Source of the DNA: Impatiens glandulifera
Taxonomy: Eukaryota > Streptophyta > Magnoliopsida > Ericales > Balsaminaceae
DNA: 64,000 nucleotides
Assembly (NCBI RefSeq): GCF_907164915.1
Contig: NC_061863.1
Coordinates: forward strand, 9,301,882-9,365,881
Direction of reading: 5' to 3'
The translations under genes and the position numbers were made by a program. Every line of letters starts with the position of its first letter. The stretch's first letter is position 1. Under the pieces are notes generated by a model that ran no database searches, was not told the origin of the DNA, and saw only the letters and a list, made by a program, of their open reading frames with translations. This document shows positions 23,590 through 33,414 of the stretch, piece by piece.

Positions 23590-24155
23590 GCCTTGTCTGA
23601 TCTAGTTTATTGATAATTAGTTTATTTTGGGTTATTTGAGTAAAAGGACATGTGTGGTAAAAAAATATATAATGAAAGATGATTTGTTGTAAAAAATAAT
23701 TGAATGTATTTTAGTTGATGGTTTAAATGATGTAATTATGAGTGATTTTTAATTGGATAATGGGTTATTTGAATTTCCTTTAGATAATTATGAGTTATAA
23801 GTTTTTGTTATTTATAAATGAGTGTATATGAAAGAACTCACGTGGATAATTTTTGTTCCCGTTGAGACATAAAATCTTCTAATATCTTGGACGAATCAAT
23901 GAGAGCGAGGGTATGCCTATTTCCATTATAATATTACTTATGACAATGTTTCTAATGTTAATATTTTCGGTTGAATTTTTAATGGAAATAATGTCAACTT
24001 TATGTATATAGTTGAATGAAGGTGTCAAATTTATTATTAAAGTTGTAAAATTTTATTCATGTATACAAACTTGAAAAAAATTATCAAATTTGTTAACTTA
24101 ATGGAACAAAACTAAACGAGTTAACTTTTTGCCATGTCAAATTGATGACTAGGAT
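23590..24155. other. Intergenic, with a degraded MITE-like stretch
   Basis: 23620-23780 resembles the TTGTTTGAT family of intron MITEs seen at 44183, 55502 and 56988 (GGGTTATTTGAGT, then TTTTAGTTGATGGTTTAAAT). The remainder to the MULE MITE is unstructured AT-rich sequence. Confidence 0.4.
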
Positions 24156-24164
24156 TTTATATTA

Positions 24165-24791
24165 GAAAAATGATAGAGAGCGCGACTTGAGACAGCGACT
24201 GGGAGAGCGATGCCTACGTGGGTTGACAGGTAGAATATTCTCTCTCCTATTATTAATTATTTTTTCTTTCTTCTATTATTAATTATTTTCACTCACTTCT
24301 TATTAAATAATTTCTATCATATAAAATAATAATAAAAAGAAAAAAGATCTCTCTCTTCTTATTAAATAATTTATATCATATAAAATAATAATAAAAAGAA
24401 AAAAGAGGCCATAAAAAATATTTGATAAATAAATGAATTAAAAAGTCATAAAAATAAAATAAAAATAAAAGATAAATTAATAATTCAACTAAGGCTTAGG
24501 GTTTAGGATTTAGGGTTTAGTATTTAGAGTTTAGGGTTTAGGATTTAGAGTATAGGGTTTAGAATTTATTTAAACATATTATTAAAATATTTAATGTGAG
24601 AATTTGTAGAGATAGAGAGAAATTATTTAATAAGAGGAGAGAGAAATTAATTAATAAGAGGAGAAAGAATATTTTACAATCGTGTTTTAATTATTATTAT
24701 ATTTTTATTTATTTATTAATTTCACCTGTCGGCCACGTAGATCATCGCGCTCCCAGTCGCTGTCTCAGAGTCGCGCTCTCTATCATTCCTC
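24165..24791. mobile_element. MULE-type MITE with telomere-like core, copy 1
   Basis: Terminal inverted repeats of about 65 bp (left GAAAAATGATAGAGAGCGCG; right, on the minus strand, GAGGAATGATAGAGAGCGCG) are flanked by a perfect 9-bp direct repeat TTTATATTA at 24156-24164 and 24792-24800. A 9-bp duplication with long inverted repeats points to Mutator-like transposase. The core at 24490-24570 is a run of TTTAGGG and TTTAGGA/TTTAGAG variants. There is no coding capacity. Confidence 0.9.
24495..24570 (+). repeat. Interstitial telomere-like TTTAGGG repeats inside the MITE
   Basis: About 10 units of GGTTTAG/TTTAGGG and one-base variants. This is the plant telomere unit, but degenerate, short and inside a defined transposable element, so it is not a chromosome end. 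Confidence 0.85.
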
Positions 24792-25282
24792 TTTATATTA
24801 TTATTTTTTTTTATAAATTAAAGAAAAAATTATGACTTGTGTTAGTCTTTCTCTCTCTCATGAGAGCCACACACAGAGAAGAACTATGGATTCATATATT
24901 AGTGATTTCATCTATGGATTCCAATCAACTCAGTTCATCCCTTTTAAAAATAACTTTTCAATTTCAAAACCGTCAGCAAGATCAAACAAAACCTTAAAAC
25001 AAAACCTTAAATCCCATAATTCTTACGATTTCCATGGATCCACAACTTCGAGGAAGCTTTTGCAACGAAACTCCTCGCTACCATTTCGTCGGTTAAATCC
25101 GCTTCCGCTAAACTTCAGGCGGCTAAATTTCCTTACAACTTCGAGGCGATTCGGTCCACCCATGAAGCTTTAGTAAAAGAACTCAATCAAATTTCTCAAC
25201 TTAAACAGAGTTATCTCAATGAACATCTTGATTTTAATTCTACCCCACCTCAAATTACTATTTTGTTTTTGGGATTCAAGAG

Positions 25283-25561
25283 AAGCCTTGTGATTTTGGG
25301 GCCTATGCAAATTTAAATTTTTGGGCCCCTAAAATAGTAAAAATAATAATAATAATTTTAATTAATAAAATAAAATATAAATAATTAATATATTATAGTA
25401 TGAGACTAAAAAGGAGATAAAAAAAGTTATTTTTATAATATATATTTAATATTAAAGGAGAAAAAAAAGGAAAAAATAATATTAATAATATAATATTATT
25501 AAATATAAAAAAATGGGGGCCCTATGCAAGTGCATTGGTTGCCTTACCAGGGCCGGCCCTG
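25283..25561. mobile_element. hAT-type MITE inside the GIL1-like remnant
   Basis: It is flanked by the 8-bp direct repeat TTCAAGAG (25275-25282 and 25562-25569). The right end is CAGGGCCGGCCCTG and the left end keeps only TGTGATTTTGGGGCC, as if the outer 10 bases of the inverted repeat were lost. GGGGCC(C)TATGCAA appears inverted near both ends. The interior is AT-rich and non-coding. Confidence 0.8.
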
Positions 25562-25688
25562 TTCAAGAGCAGAAGAACGTGATGGAGATATATGAACTCA
25601 CTATGAAGAAATTACCGTCGGAGTTAACCTTAAAAATGATCAAATTTTATCTCTAAAGAAAGAAATTGCTAAAATTGTCTCTAGTATA

Positions 25689-25861
25689 TGTTAAAATAAT
25701 AACTAATGGTTTATTAAACCGTTAATTAGTTAGTAACTGATTAGTTAGTTTCGTTAATTAGTTAGTATTGAACTCTTATATAAGGGAGATATGTAATGAT
25801 TTGAAAACAACTTTCATTAATACAATTTCAGTTTACACTTTTTTTCTTCAAGATTTTAGCA
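25689..25861 (+). repeat. 5' LTR of the gene-carrying retrotransposon
   Basis: 173 bp, with TATATAAGGGAGA near 25775 as the likely TATA box. It differs from the 3' LTR by only a few substitutions and one T-run indel, which implies a recent insertion. Confidence 0.92.
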
Positions 25862-25979
25862 TGGTATCAGAGCTCCAAGGTTAAGGATCTTGGTGGGTTT
25901 CCGCTGCCTCTACTAGTGGCCGGAGTAGCCATTAGTGGAGGGCTTTATTCTATATTTTATTATTCTAACTAATAGAAGA

Positions 25980-26155
25980 AGAAGATGTATAGAGAGATTG
26001 TTTGGGGTTCTCTTGATTATAGTGTTTGGATGGGCATATCAAATAGCAAGTCCTACTCCTCCCAAAATCTGTGGTTCCAATGGAGGTCCACCCATCACAA
26101 CAATCAGACTCAAGCTTAGAGATGGAAGACATCTTGCTTATCAAGAACATTACCT
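25980..26155 (+). pseudogene. Captured alpha/beta-hydrolase N-terminal fragment
   Basis: The frame reads FGWAYQIASPTPPKICGSNG, then a GPP-rich turn and LKLRDGRHLAYQEH. This matches the N-terminal membrane-anchor and pre-core part of a plant alpha/beta-hydrolase family (usual form GWAYQ-x-I-x-P-P-P-P-K-I-C-G-S-P-G-G-P-P). The catalytic core is absent. It has no introns, as expected for sequence carried through an RNA intermediate. Confidence 0.65.
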
Positions 26156-26196
26156 CTCAAAATTAAGCAATCAATTTCTTCTTCTTCTGAAAATAA

Positions 26197-26601
26197 ATGG
26201 AGGATGGTAGCAAGTCTAAGAGAAGTTTAAGAAAGGACGGTGAAAAGAAGAAATCAATTTCAAGGTCGATGAAGGCCGGTCTTCAGTTTCCGGTGGGTAG
26301 GATCGGGCGGTTCTTGAAGCAAGGTCGTTATGGTAAGCGTGTTGGAAGAGGAGCTCCTGTTTACCTAGAAGTTGTTCTCGAGTATCTTGCAGCTGAGGTT
26401 CTTGAGTTGGCTGGGAATGCGACAACAGATAACAAGAAGAGTAGGATAACGCCAAGATATCTTCAATTGGCAGTGAGAAATGATGAAGAGCTTGGGAAGC
26501 TTTTTGCAGGGGTAACATCTTTTCTTATGGTGGTATCAATAACAAGCATTTCTCTGATTTCAAGTGCCATGAACCTATCTTTATCACCATCTTCATCTTG
26601 A
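26197..26601 (+). CDS. Captured histone H2A, C-terminally truncated, in the LTR element
   Basis: H2A pairs with H2B in the nucleosome. Residues 1-110 of this 134-aa frame form a Lys/Arg-rich tail and a complete histone fold: the [20 protein letters not shown] motif, the [20 protein letters not shown] helix, [11 protein letters not shown], and [17 protein letters not shown]. The C-terminal docking tail (usually starting IA-x-GGV-x-P-x-I) is replaced by 24 unrelated residues that include a weakly hydrophobic stretch. It is intronless and lies between LTRs, so it is a retro-captured copy. The frame is open, so a product is possible. Expression is unknown and the H2A-H2B-H3 docking surface would be missing. 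Confidence 0.7.
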   Translation: MEDGSKSKRSLRKDGEKKKSISRSMKAGLQFPVGRIGRFLKQGRYGKRVGRGAPVYLEVVLEYLAAEVLELAGNATTDNKKSRITPRYLQLAVRNDEELGKLFAGVTSFLMVVSITSISLISSAMNLSLSPSSS

Positions 26602-27110
26602 AGATTCAAATCACCAGGCATTTCTTCTATTTCTAAAGGAGGAGCTTCAACTGTTACAATACTTCACAGAAAGCTTTTTAGCAAAGAAGGAATCTGAATT
26701 ATTATCAGTAAACAATGAATTGGGTAATGCGGAGAAAACTGTAAAAGGTCTTGAGATGATGAAGGAAGAGCTTAAAACATAAATATCGGCATCAAAGCTA
26801 ATAGAATCGGAGGCAAAGCAGAAGTTATTGGAAGTTTCAAAGAAGGGTCGGAAGAAGAAGAACTCGGAGAAACAGAAAGAGAACAACCGAATTGGAGTAG
26901 CAGTGGGCAGTGACGGTTGCTTCTGCTGCTTTAGACCATTGGTCATCATTAAACCATCATACGATTTTCTGCTTTTCAGTGGAGATATCAATCTGTTTGC
27001 CAATCTTGAAGGTGAAATTGATCTCCTTATCTTTGCCATTGTGGTAGTAACAGCAGCAGATGAAAATTTAGATGATGATGATGATGGCTTGAGAGAATTC
27101 TTGCCCATGT
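26602..27110. pseudogene. Captured sequence of unknown source inside the LTR element
   Basis: The plus-strand reading is coiled-coil-like (LSVNNELGNAEKTVKGLEMM, then EELKT and a stop, then ASKLIESEAKQKLLEVSKKG). The minus strand of 26930-27108 starts at an ATG and is Ser/Arg-rich (KIRRSISPSRLANRLISPLK). Pieces joined in opposite orientation would explain both. I cannot name the donor genes. Confidence 0.4.
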
Positions 27111-27176
27111 TTATGGAAGGTCTCGTGGGGAGATAGAGAGTGGTGGGCTTCTTATCTTAGCCGTCTTCTTGATCAG

Positions 27177-27554
27177 ATGAAAATGAATCAAACTTGTAAT
27201 GTTTATCAACAGGAACTGAAACATCCCAAGTACAACTCAATCCCTTTGGTAGGATTACCAGATCGCCAGCGCCGAATTCCACCGCCTCTGTTTCCGGCGA
27301 CCCTTTTGGACTGCGACCATATCCAGGGTATTCAATTTATTGTTGATCATGAAAATCAAGTTGAAACTATTGAGGATGATTCTCTTATAATCGTCGAAAT
27401 AAAGGAGATTTGTCGATACGATTCGTCAATACCAAAAGAAATGCTAAATTGGCTTTCTTTAAAAAAAACGAAAGTTGCAAAGGTTGAAAGCTGGTGGCTA
27501 ATAAAGAAAAGACAATTCATACTGATTGTTGTGGACTGGACTAACGAAAATTGA
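27177..27554 (+). CDS. Unknown 125-aa frame inside the LTR element
   Basis: It starts at ATG 27177. It has a basic/aromatic start, a proline-rich PDRQRRIPPPLFPA stretch (about residues 28-41), then an acidic segment (VDHENQVETIEDDSLIIVEI) and a Trp-containing end. It has no gag or pol similarity that I recognise. It may be a captured host fragment or chance. Confidence 0.3.
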   Translation: MKMNQTCNVYQQELKHPKYNSIPLVGLPDRQRRIPPPLFPATLLDCDHIQGIQFIVDHENQVETIEDDSLIIVEIKEICRYDSSIPKEMLNWLSLKKTKVAKVESWWLIKKRQFILIVVDWTNEN

Positions 27555-27725
27555 GCTATCTATATTGGGTAGCTGGAAAAAAATGGAGCTTGCTGAATTG
27601 GGCTTGCTCGGCTTTCTATGTTGGATAGCTGGAAAAAAAATGGAGCTTCCTGAATTGGGTTTGCTCGGCTGTCTAAATTTGATAGCTAAAAAAATTGAAG
27701 TTTGCTGAATTGGGCTTACTCAAGA
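27547..27725 (+). repeat. 67-bp tandem repeat, about 2.7 units, before the polypurine tract
   Basis: Units contain GATAGCTGGAAAAAAA(A)TGGAGCTTGCTGAATTGGGC(T)TGCTCGGC. They lie between the unknown frame and the polypurine tract, where Copia elements often have repeat-rich 3' untranslated sequence. Confidence 0.75.
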
Positions 27726-27816
27726 CGATGGTTGCATGATCGTAGATTAATGTTTCATCGACTTGTTTTGTCAAGGTGAAACTTTGTTTCTACTACGTTT
27801 CTCCTTGAGGGGAGGA

Positions 27817-27990
27817 TGTTAAAATAATAACTAACGGTTTATTAAACCGTTAATTAGTTAGTAACTGATTAGTTAATTTCGTTAATTAGTTAGTACTGAA
27901 CTCCTATATAAGGGAGATATGTAATGGTTTGAAAACAACTTTCATTAATACAATTTCAGTTTACACTTTTCCTTCTTCAAGATTTTAACA
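27817..27990 (+). repeat. 3' LTR of the gene-carrying retrotransposon
   Basis: 174 bp, directly after the polypurine tract and directly before the second GTATA. Confidence 0.92.
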
Positions 27991-28110
27991 GTATAAAATT
28001 ATCCAATTCAAATCCAAGCAATTTTGTTATAGTTTTGCAGTATACAGTGAGATATGTTAGGAGTTTTTCAAACAGATGGTGCGTGAAATAGAGTCTGCAA
28101 ATTTGTGACG

Positions 28111-28330
28111 GATCTATAGATTCGACGATGATGATTGGTTTACTGTTGTAGATCGTCGGTTGACAATGATTCTCCTTGTTAGAATAAGGAAGGAGATGAA
28201 CTCGTTCCATTCTGGTTTAGGCTTGTGATTGCTGTTAATCGGAGGGCGCGTTAAGATGTTTCTTGGCAGATTTACGGATCCATGACCAGAGATGAGAGAT
28301 TTCGCTGCAGTCATTTTTAGATTTAGGGTT
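28111..28330. other. Flank of the GIL1-like remnant, unassigned
   Basis: Plus-strand DUF641 similarity stops at the TGA near 28108. A 66-aa minus-strand frame (28114-28314) and an overlapping 77-aa one show no motif I recognise. Confidence 0.3.
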
Positions 28331-28972
28331 TTGAAATTTAGAAGAGAAAAGACTAATTTAAAAAAATTAACTCATAATTTTTACTTTAATTTATATACAC
28401 ATGTGTAGGCTGATTTGGATTTTAAAAAATAATAGAACATCTGAGTCATCAATTACACATGTAAAAACTAGCTCGTTAATATTTTTTTTAAGTTAACAAA
28501 TTTGACAAATTTTATCAAGTTTGTATACATAAATAAAATTTTACAATTCTAATAACAAATTTAATACTTTCATTCAATTTGGTATATAAAATTAACATTC
28601 TTCCCAATTTTTAATAATAATAAAAATACCAACTCCAATAACATGTGGCTGATTTTGGGCTTTATAAAGAGGAAATGATTAATAAGAACGTAACCTATCA
28701 CAGAACTTTTGGTTATCTTGATCGGAATATAATTGGTATATTTTATTGATGGATTGTTGTGTATTTTGTATATTATTTATGAATATTGTTGGTAATAGTC
28801 TATTTATGTATGAATTTTGTTTTTACAAAACATTTATTAATTATTGTTTACAAGGATAAATAATATTACGAAACAAAAAAAAACAAAAAAAATTATCATC
28901 AATAACGACTATGCCTTTGAAGAGTCGTTACTGATATTAATATTTGTAATAGCTATAGAATCGTTACTAATA
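28331..28972. other. Intergenic, with remains of an inverted-repeat element
   Basis: 28890-28970 holds AATAACGACTATGCCTTTGA and GAGTCGTTACTGATA. 29637-29710 holds TGTAACGACTCTTTAATGTC. CGACT/AGTCG motifs recur on both sides of the Helitron, so the Helitron appears to sit in an older element with subterminal repeats. The rest is plain AT-rich sequence. Confidence 0.4.
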
Positions 28973-29632
28973 CTAGCATTTAGCCCGTGCATTTGCACGA
29001 GTAATAATATAAAACCGTGAAAAAAAATTACGGATAACATTTTTTATTTTAGTTAGTTAAAAAGTTGAACTTATATTAATATTAAAACGTTCCGCGTTTA
29101 TCAAATTTGGTGTTGAATTTAAAATATAAAGTCTTTGTAGCCTAGTTGGTTAAAGAGTTGTACTTGTTTTGTTAGATTGCAAGTTCGAAACATACATCTA
29201 GCATTTTTAATTTTATTTTTAACCGTTTTAAATTTAAAAACGGGTCAACCCACAATCCGACTCAAGTATCCAAATTAACCACAGCTCTCGACCCGGCAAT
29301 CCGGACACTTTAAAAATTAAGCATCATTATATATATAGATTAGTTAGTTAAAAAGTTAAACTTATATTAATATTAAAACGTACTGCGTTTATCAAATTTG
29401 GTGTTGAATTTAAAATATAAAGTCTTTGTAGCCTAGTTGGTTAAATAGTTGTACTTGTTTTGTTAGGTTGAAAGTTCGAAACATACTTCTAGCATTTTTT
29501 ATTTTATTTTTAACCGTTTTAAATTTAAAAACGGGTCAACCCACAATCCGACCCAAGTATCCAAAATAACCACAGCTCTCGACTCGGCAATCCGGACACT
29601 TTAAAAATTAAGCATCATTATATATATATAGA
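28973..29632 (-). mobile_element. Non-autonomous Helitron with two internal tandem units
   Basis: On the minus strand it begins TCTATATATATATAATGATG after a host A (29633-29632) and ends in a hairpin (CTCGTGCAAATGCACGGG), eight bases, and CTAG before a host T (28973-28972). TC...hairpin...CTAG between A and T is the Helitron signature. Inside, a unit of about 300 bp occurs twice (from about 29030 and from about 29337). There is no Rep/helicase frame. Confidence 0.85.
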
Positions 29633-30180
29633 TTAGTACATGTAACGACTCTTTAATGTCGTTGCAGATACTATATTATATCGGTGACGAATGGTAACGT
29701 CGTCTAGGTTATTACTGAAATTCATCAATAACAACATTTTCTATTTTTAGTAATGTTTTGACATTTAATAATATCCATTTTTCAAGTAGTTATAGTCGGA
29801 AAAAATAAGTTGTTATCATTAAGGTGTCAATAGTTGACAAAGTTATTAATATATATTAACATTTAGGAGTTATGGAGACAATGTTTGATGACATAACAAA
29901 TCATGAAAGACAAAAGGATATAACTTGTAAATTAAGGTGAAGTGTTAAGAATATAATATTTTAATTATGATATATTAATGATACACAGTCTTTGTACAAG
30001 GAAATACTATATTAATAAATAAATAAACACTATATCTTTTTGAAAAGATGTATAATATTAATATTAAAAAATTAAATATTTTGTTTTAGAAATACAATTA
30101 GGAAAATAATAATAAAAATATTTTAAAATCTCTATTAGAATTTTGGACAAGATATTTGTATTGACACAACAACGGATTAA
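29633..30180. other. Intergenic with repeat R copy 2
   Basis: 29637-29780 carries the CGACT-type remains of an older element. 29795-30080 matches repeat R at 22375-22690. It leads straight into the AT-rich repeat copy 2. Confidence 0.5.
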
Positions 30181-33100
30181 GAAAAAACCACTAAATTAAT
30201 TGTATTTTTTATTATTATTATTATTTATTTTAAATATAATAAGTTAGTATTATTCAACATTTTCACTATGTTTTTAAGGGAAATCAATCTCATTATTTAA
30301 TTATATTTTATTTATTATAATCCATCTAGAAAAAAACATTTATATTATAATAAATTGATATTTAATATAATATTTGTCATAATATTAATTATTTATTTGT
30401 TTTCAATAAATAATATTTTTTTTTAAATGATTGTTTTTATTATATAATTTCTTTTTTATTTATTCTCTTATTTCATATAAAATTTAAAATTAATAAGATA
30501 TAATTTATTGTTAATATTAAAATTTGATTATTGAATTATTGTTTTAATAATATTATTTTTTTATTTAAAAAATAAATTAAAATAATAATATTTATTTATG
30601 TTTCATAAATTTTACAATTATTATTAAGATTCAAAATATTTACTATTTTATAAAATAAATTAATAAATTAAAAGTATTTTAATGAGTAATTAAAAATTTT
30701 AAATTATTTTTGTATATTAAATTCAAATTAAAATAATTATTTTAATTTAATAATTATAAATATAAAATTTTATATAATGATACTCTAACAATTAAAAATA
30801 TCACTAAAAAAATAACACTCTAACAATTAAAAATATAACCAAAAGTTAGATTAGTTAAATTATAAAATTTTTAAAAACACATATTTTATATTGTATACAA
30901 AATATATATAATTTATAAAAAAAAAAAATGAACATATAACATAATATATTTAAATTATGTTTTCTTATAATAATTCTTTTTAAATAATATGTTGTAAAAT
31001 AATATCAAATTTCACTTATAATTTCTTATATTATTTTTTTTGTTTTTAAATAATATATAATTAATTATATTTTAAATAAAATAAAAAAAATATGAATAAT
31101 AACACATATCAATTTTAATTTTTTATATTAAATATATTTATTTATGTAAATAATATATAATCTATATGATTATTTAAAAAATAATATATATAACTTATAA
31201 TTTTTTATATTAATTTTAAATAATATATAATTTATTATATGCTAAATTAAATCAATATAATATATAAATAGTTTTATAATTTACTTATTTAAAAATATTA
31301 TAATAATATATATATAATCAAATTTCTCATTATTATTAAATAATAAAAACTTATAATTTAATTTTATATTACTTAACTATTAAAAATATTAACAAATATT
31401 TATATTACTAAATTACATTTAATTATTTAATTGTAAATTTTGTTCACAATATTTTTAATGTATTTATAACTGAATTATAATCTTGAATATTATTTTATAT
31501 TTAAGTAAGATTTATTATTTTTATATATATTCTAAATATTATTAATATAATTTTTTATATTATATCACATTTTTATATATTCAATAATATTATAATATAA
31601 ACTTTTTAATCCTAAATTATTTTATATACTTATAAATTTATTTTATTAATTAATATTTTAAAAAATAAAATAAAATAAATTCATATTTTAAATAATAATA
31701 TTTTTATTATTATGGAAATTATAAAATATTATTCTTATATGAAATTATAATATATTTTTTCTAATAATAATAATATTTTTTAAGTATTATTCAATGAAAT
31801 TTTATAAATGTTTTATAGTTTAGTTGGTTGTTACATTCAGTTTTTTAATTTACCATAAAAAATTAATTAAACTTATATTTTATAAAAGTTTTTATTTATT
31901 TTTAATTTTTGTATTATAATTTATAAAAGAATAATATAATTAATATATTATATGTATAATATATTTTAATTTTATATTAATAAATGTAAAATATAATTAA
32001 ATTTTCTTTTAATTTAAATTTTGTAAATTAAAATTTAAAATATAATCATATTTAATTATAAATAATAATTAAATTAAAAACTATTTTATAAAATATTATA
32101 TATTATTTTAAAAAATTTAAAATTTTCTAGCAATAATATAATTTTTATATAATTAATTCTTTTTTATTATTATTTCATAAATAATAATAATATAATTTAG
32201 TAATTAAATATATTAATTTATATTAATAAAACTTACAATTAATTTTTGTTTAAATAAAATTTTCATTAATTTAAATATTTAAATATAAATATTAATTAGT
32301 CTAAAAATAAATATTTTATTAATTACATATATTTTTAATTATATTTATATTAATAAATTATTATTTTTAATAAAATTTGAATTAATTATATATAAAACTT
32401 TATATAATAATAATATTAAATAACATTAAAATAAATAATTATTTTATATAAAATAACATTTAAAAAATATTAATTGAACATTTTTAATAAAAATAATAGT
32501 TTATTCTTATATAATATATATTTATATATTTTTAAGATATATTTATTTATCCTTATTTTATTTTATTTTTATTTTAAGGATTACAACTTACATTATTTTT
32601 TCTTTATTATTGATATTTTATACTTATAATCATATTTAATATATATATACATATTTATACAATAGTTTTAATGTTATTTTATATATTTTTTTAATTTGTA
32701 TTTATATAGTTAGATAATAATTTTATAAATATTATGATACTTATTTAAATATTTTAATATAATTAAAAATATTAATTTATTTTCAACTTTTTTTTTAAGT
32801 TTTCTTTTATTTATTAAAGTTTATATTTTTATATTTTACAATATAATTTATCTTTTTTTTTAATTATTAAAAATGTCAATTAATACTTATTATTTTATCC
32901 ATCTTATATTTAATATATTTTATTTAAAATTTATAGTTATATATTTGTTTTTATATTGTTATATAAATTTTTATAATTAATATTATGAATTGTATTTTTA
33001 AATTAGTATTTTCTCGTTTTTATGGCTAGTTTTTTATTATTATATATTAAATATATTAAGGTGAGATATGTTTATTAATATTATTTTTTTTTATTTTGTA

Positions 33101-33400
33101 GATAAAAATGTTTATTAGCTATCATTCCATTTTTCTTCCTTGATTGTTTTTTTATAAATTTTAATTTGTTTGATTTCATATTTTATAGACATTTGTCTCA
33201 GTTTTATATTTTGACGGAGAATGCAAAAATTATGATCAAATTCTGTTAAAAATTAATTCAATACATATTATAATACAGAGAGTGAATGTTACAAGAAATT
33301 TAGAAAAAATAAGTAAAACTCAAAGTTAGAAAATCAACCTGAATTCATTTCATGGCAAAGTCAACCCAACAAATATGTTTATGGGATCATAATTTACGTA
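30180..33400. repeat. Very AT-rich long repeat, copy 2
   Basis: It is collinear with 4105-8090 over most of its length, with many small deletions and without the internal partial duplication of copy 1. Shared markers are TTTGTTTTCAATAAATAATA near 30400, TCGTTTTTATGGCTAGTTTT near 33020, and TTCAATACA(T/A)ATTATAATAC near 33260. The final segment has been displaced to 35095-35165 by an LTR element. Non-coding. Confidence 0.7.
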
Positions 33401-33414
33401 AATTAAATTTATGT

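Larger units (their letters stand above)
25689..27990 (+). mobile_element. Complete small LTR retrotransposon carrying host gene fragments
   Basis: LTRs 25689-25861 and 27817-27990 are nearly identical, start TGTTAAAATA and end in TTTTAGCA/TTTTAACA. A perfect 5-bp target duplication GTATA lies at 25684-25688 and 27991-27995. The primer binding site TGGTATCAGAGC is at 25862-25873 and the polypurine tract GAGGGGAGGA at 27807-27816. The 1955-bp interior has no gag, protease, integrase or reverse transcriptase. Instead it holds a hydrolase fragment, most of a histone H2A, coiled-coil-like sequence and an unknown frame. It is non-autonomous and needs a Copia helper. Confidence 0.93.
24887..28110 (+). 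pseudogene. GIL1-like (DUF641) gene remnant, broken by two insertions
   Basis: DUF641 proteins (GRAVITROPIC IN THE LIGHT 1 family) act in light control of gravitropism. The remnant is visible in pieces. First comes a 95-aa N-terminal frame from ATG 24887. After a frame shift near 25030 come FEEAFATKLLATISSVKSAS and the EALVKELNQISQLKQSYLNE stretch (25036-25250). Next, after the hAT MITE, come QEQKNVMEIYELTMKKLPSE and LSLKKEIAKI (25565-25683). Last, after the LTR element, come NPSNFVIVLQYTVRYVRSFS and QMVREIESANL (28000-28110), then a stop. One base is missing after the KLPSE codons. With the insertions removed the pieces are collinear with the family. Confidence 0.75.

Noticed and set aside
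24490..24570. Chromosome end or telomere addition
   Set aside because: The TTTAGGG-like units are degenerate, few, and inside a transposon with inverted ends and a 9-bp duplication.
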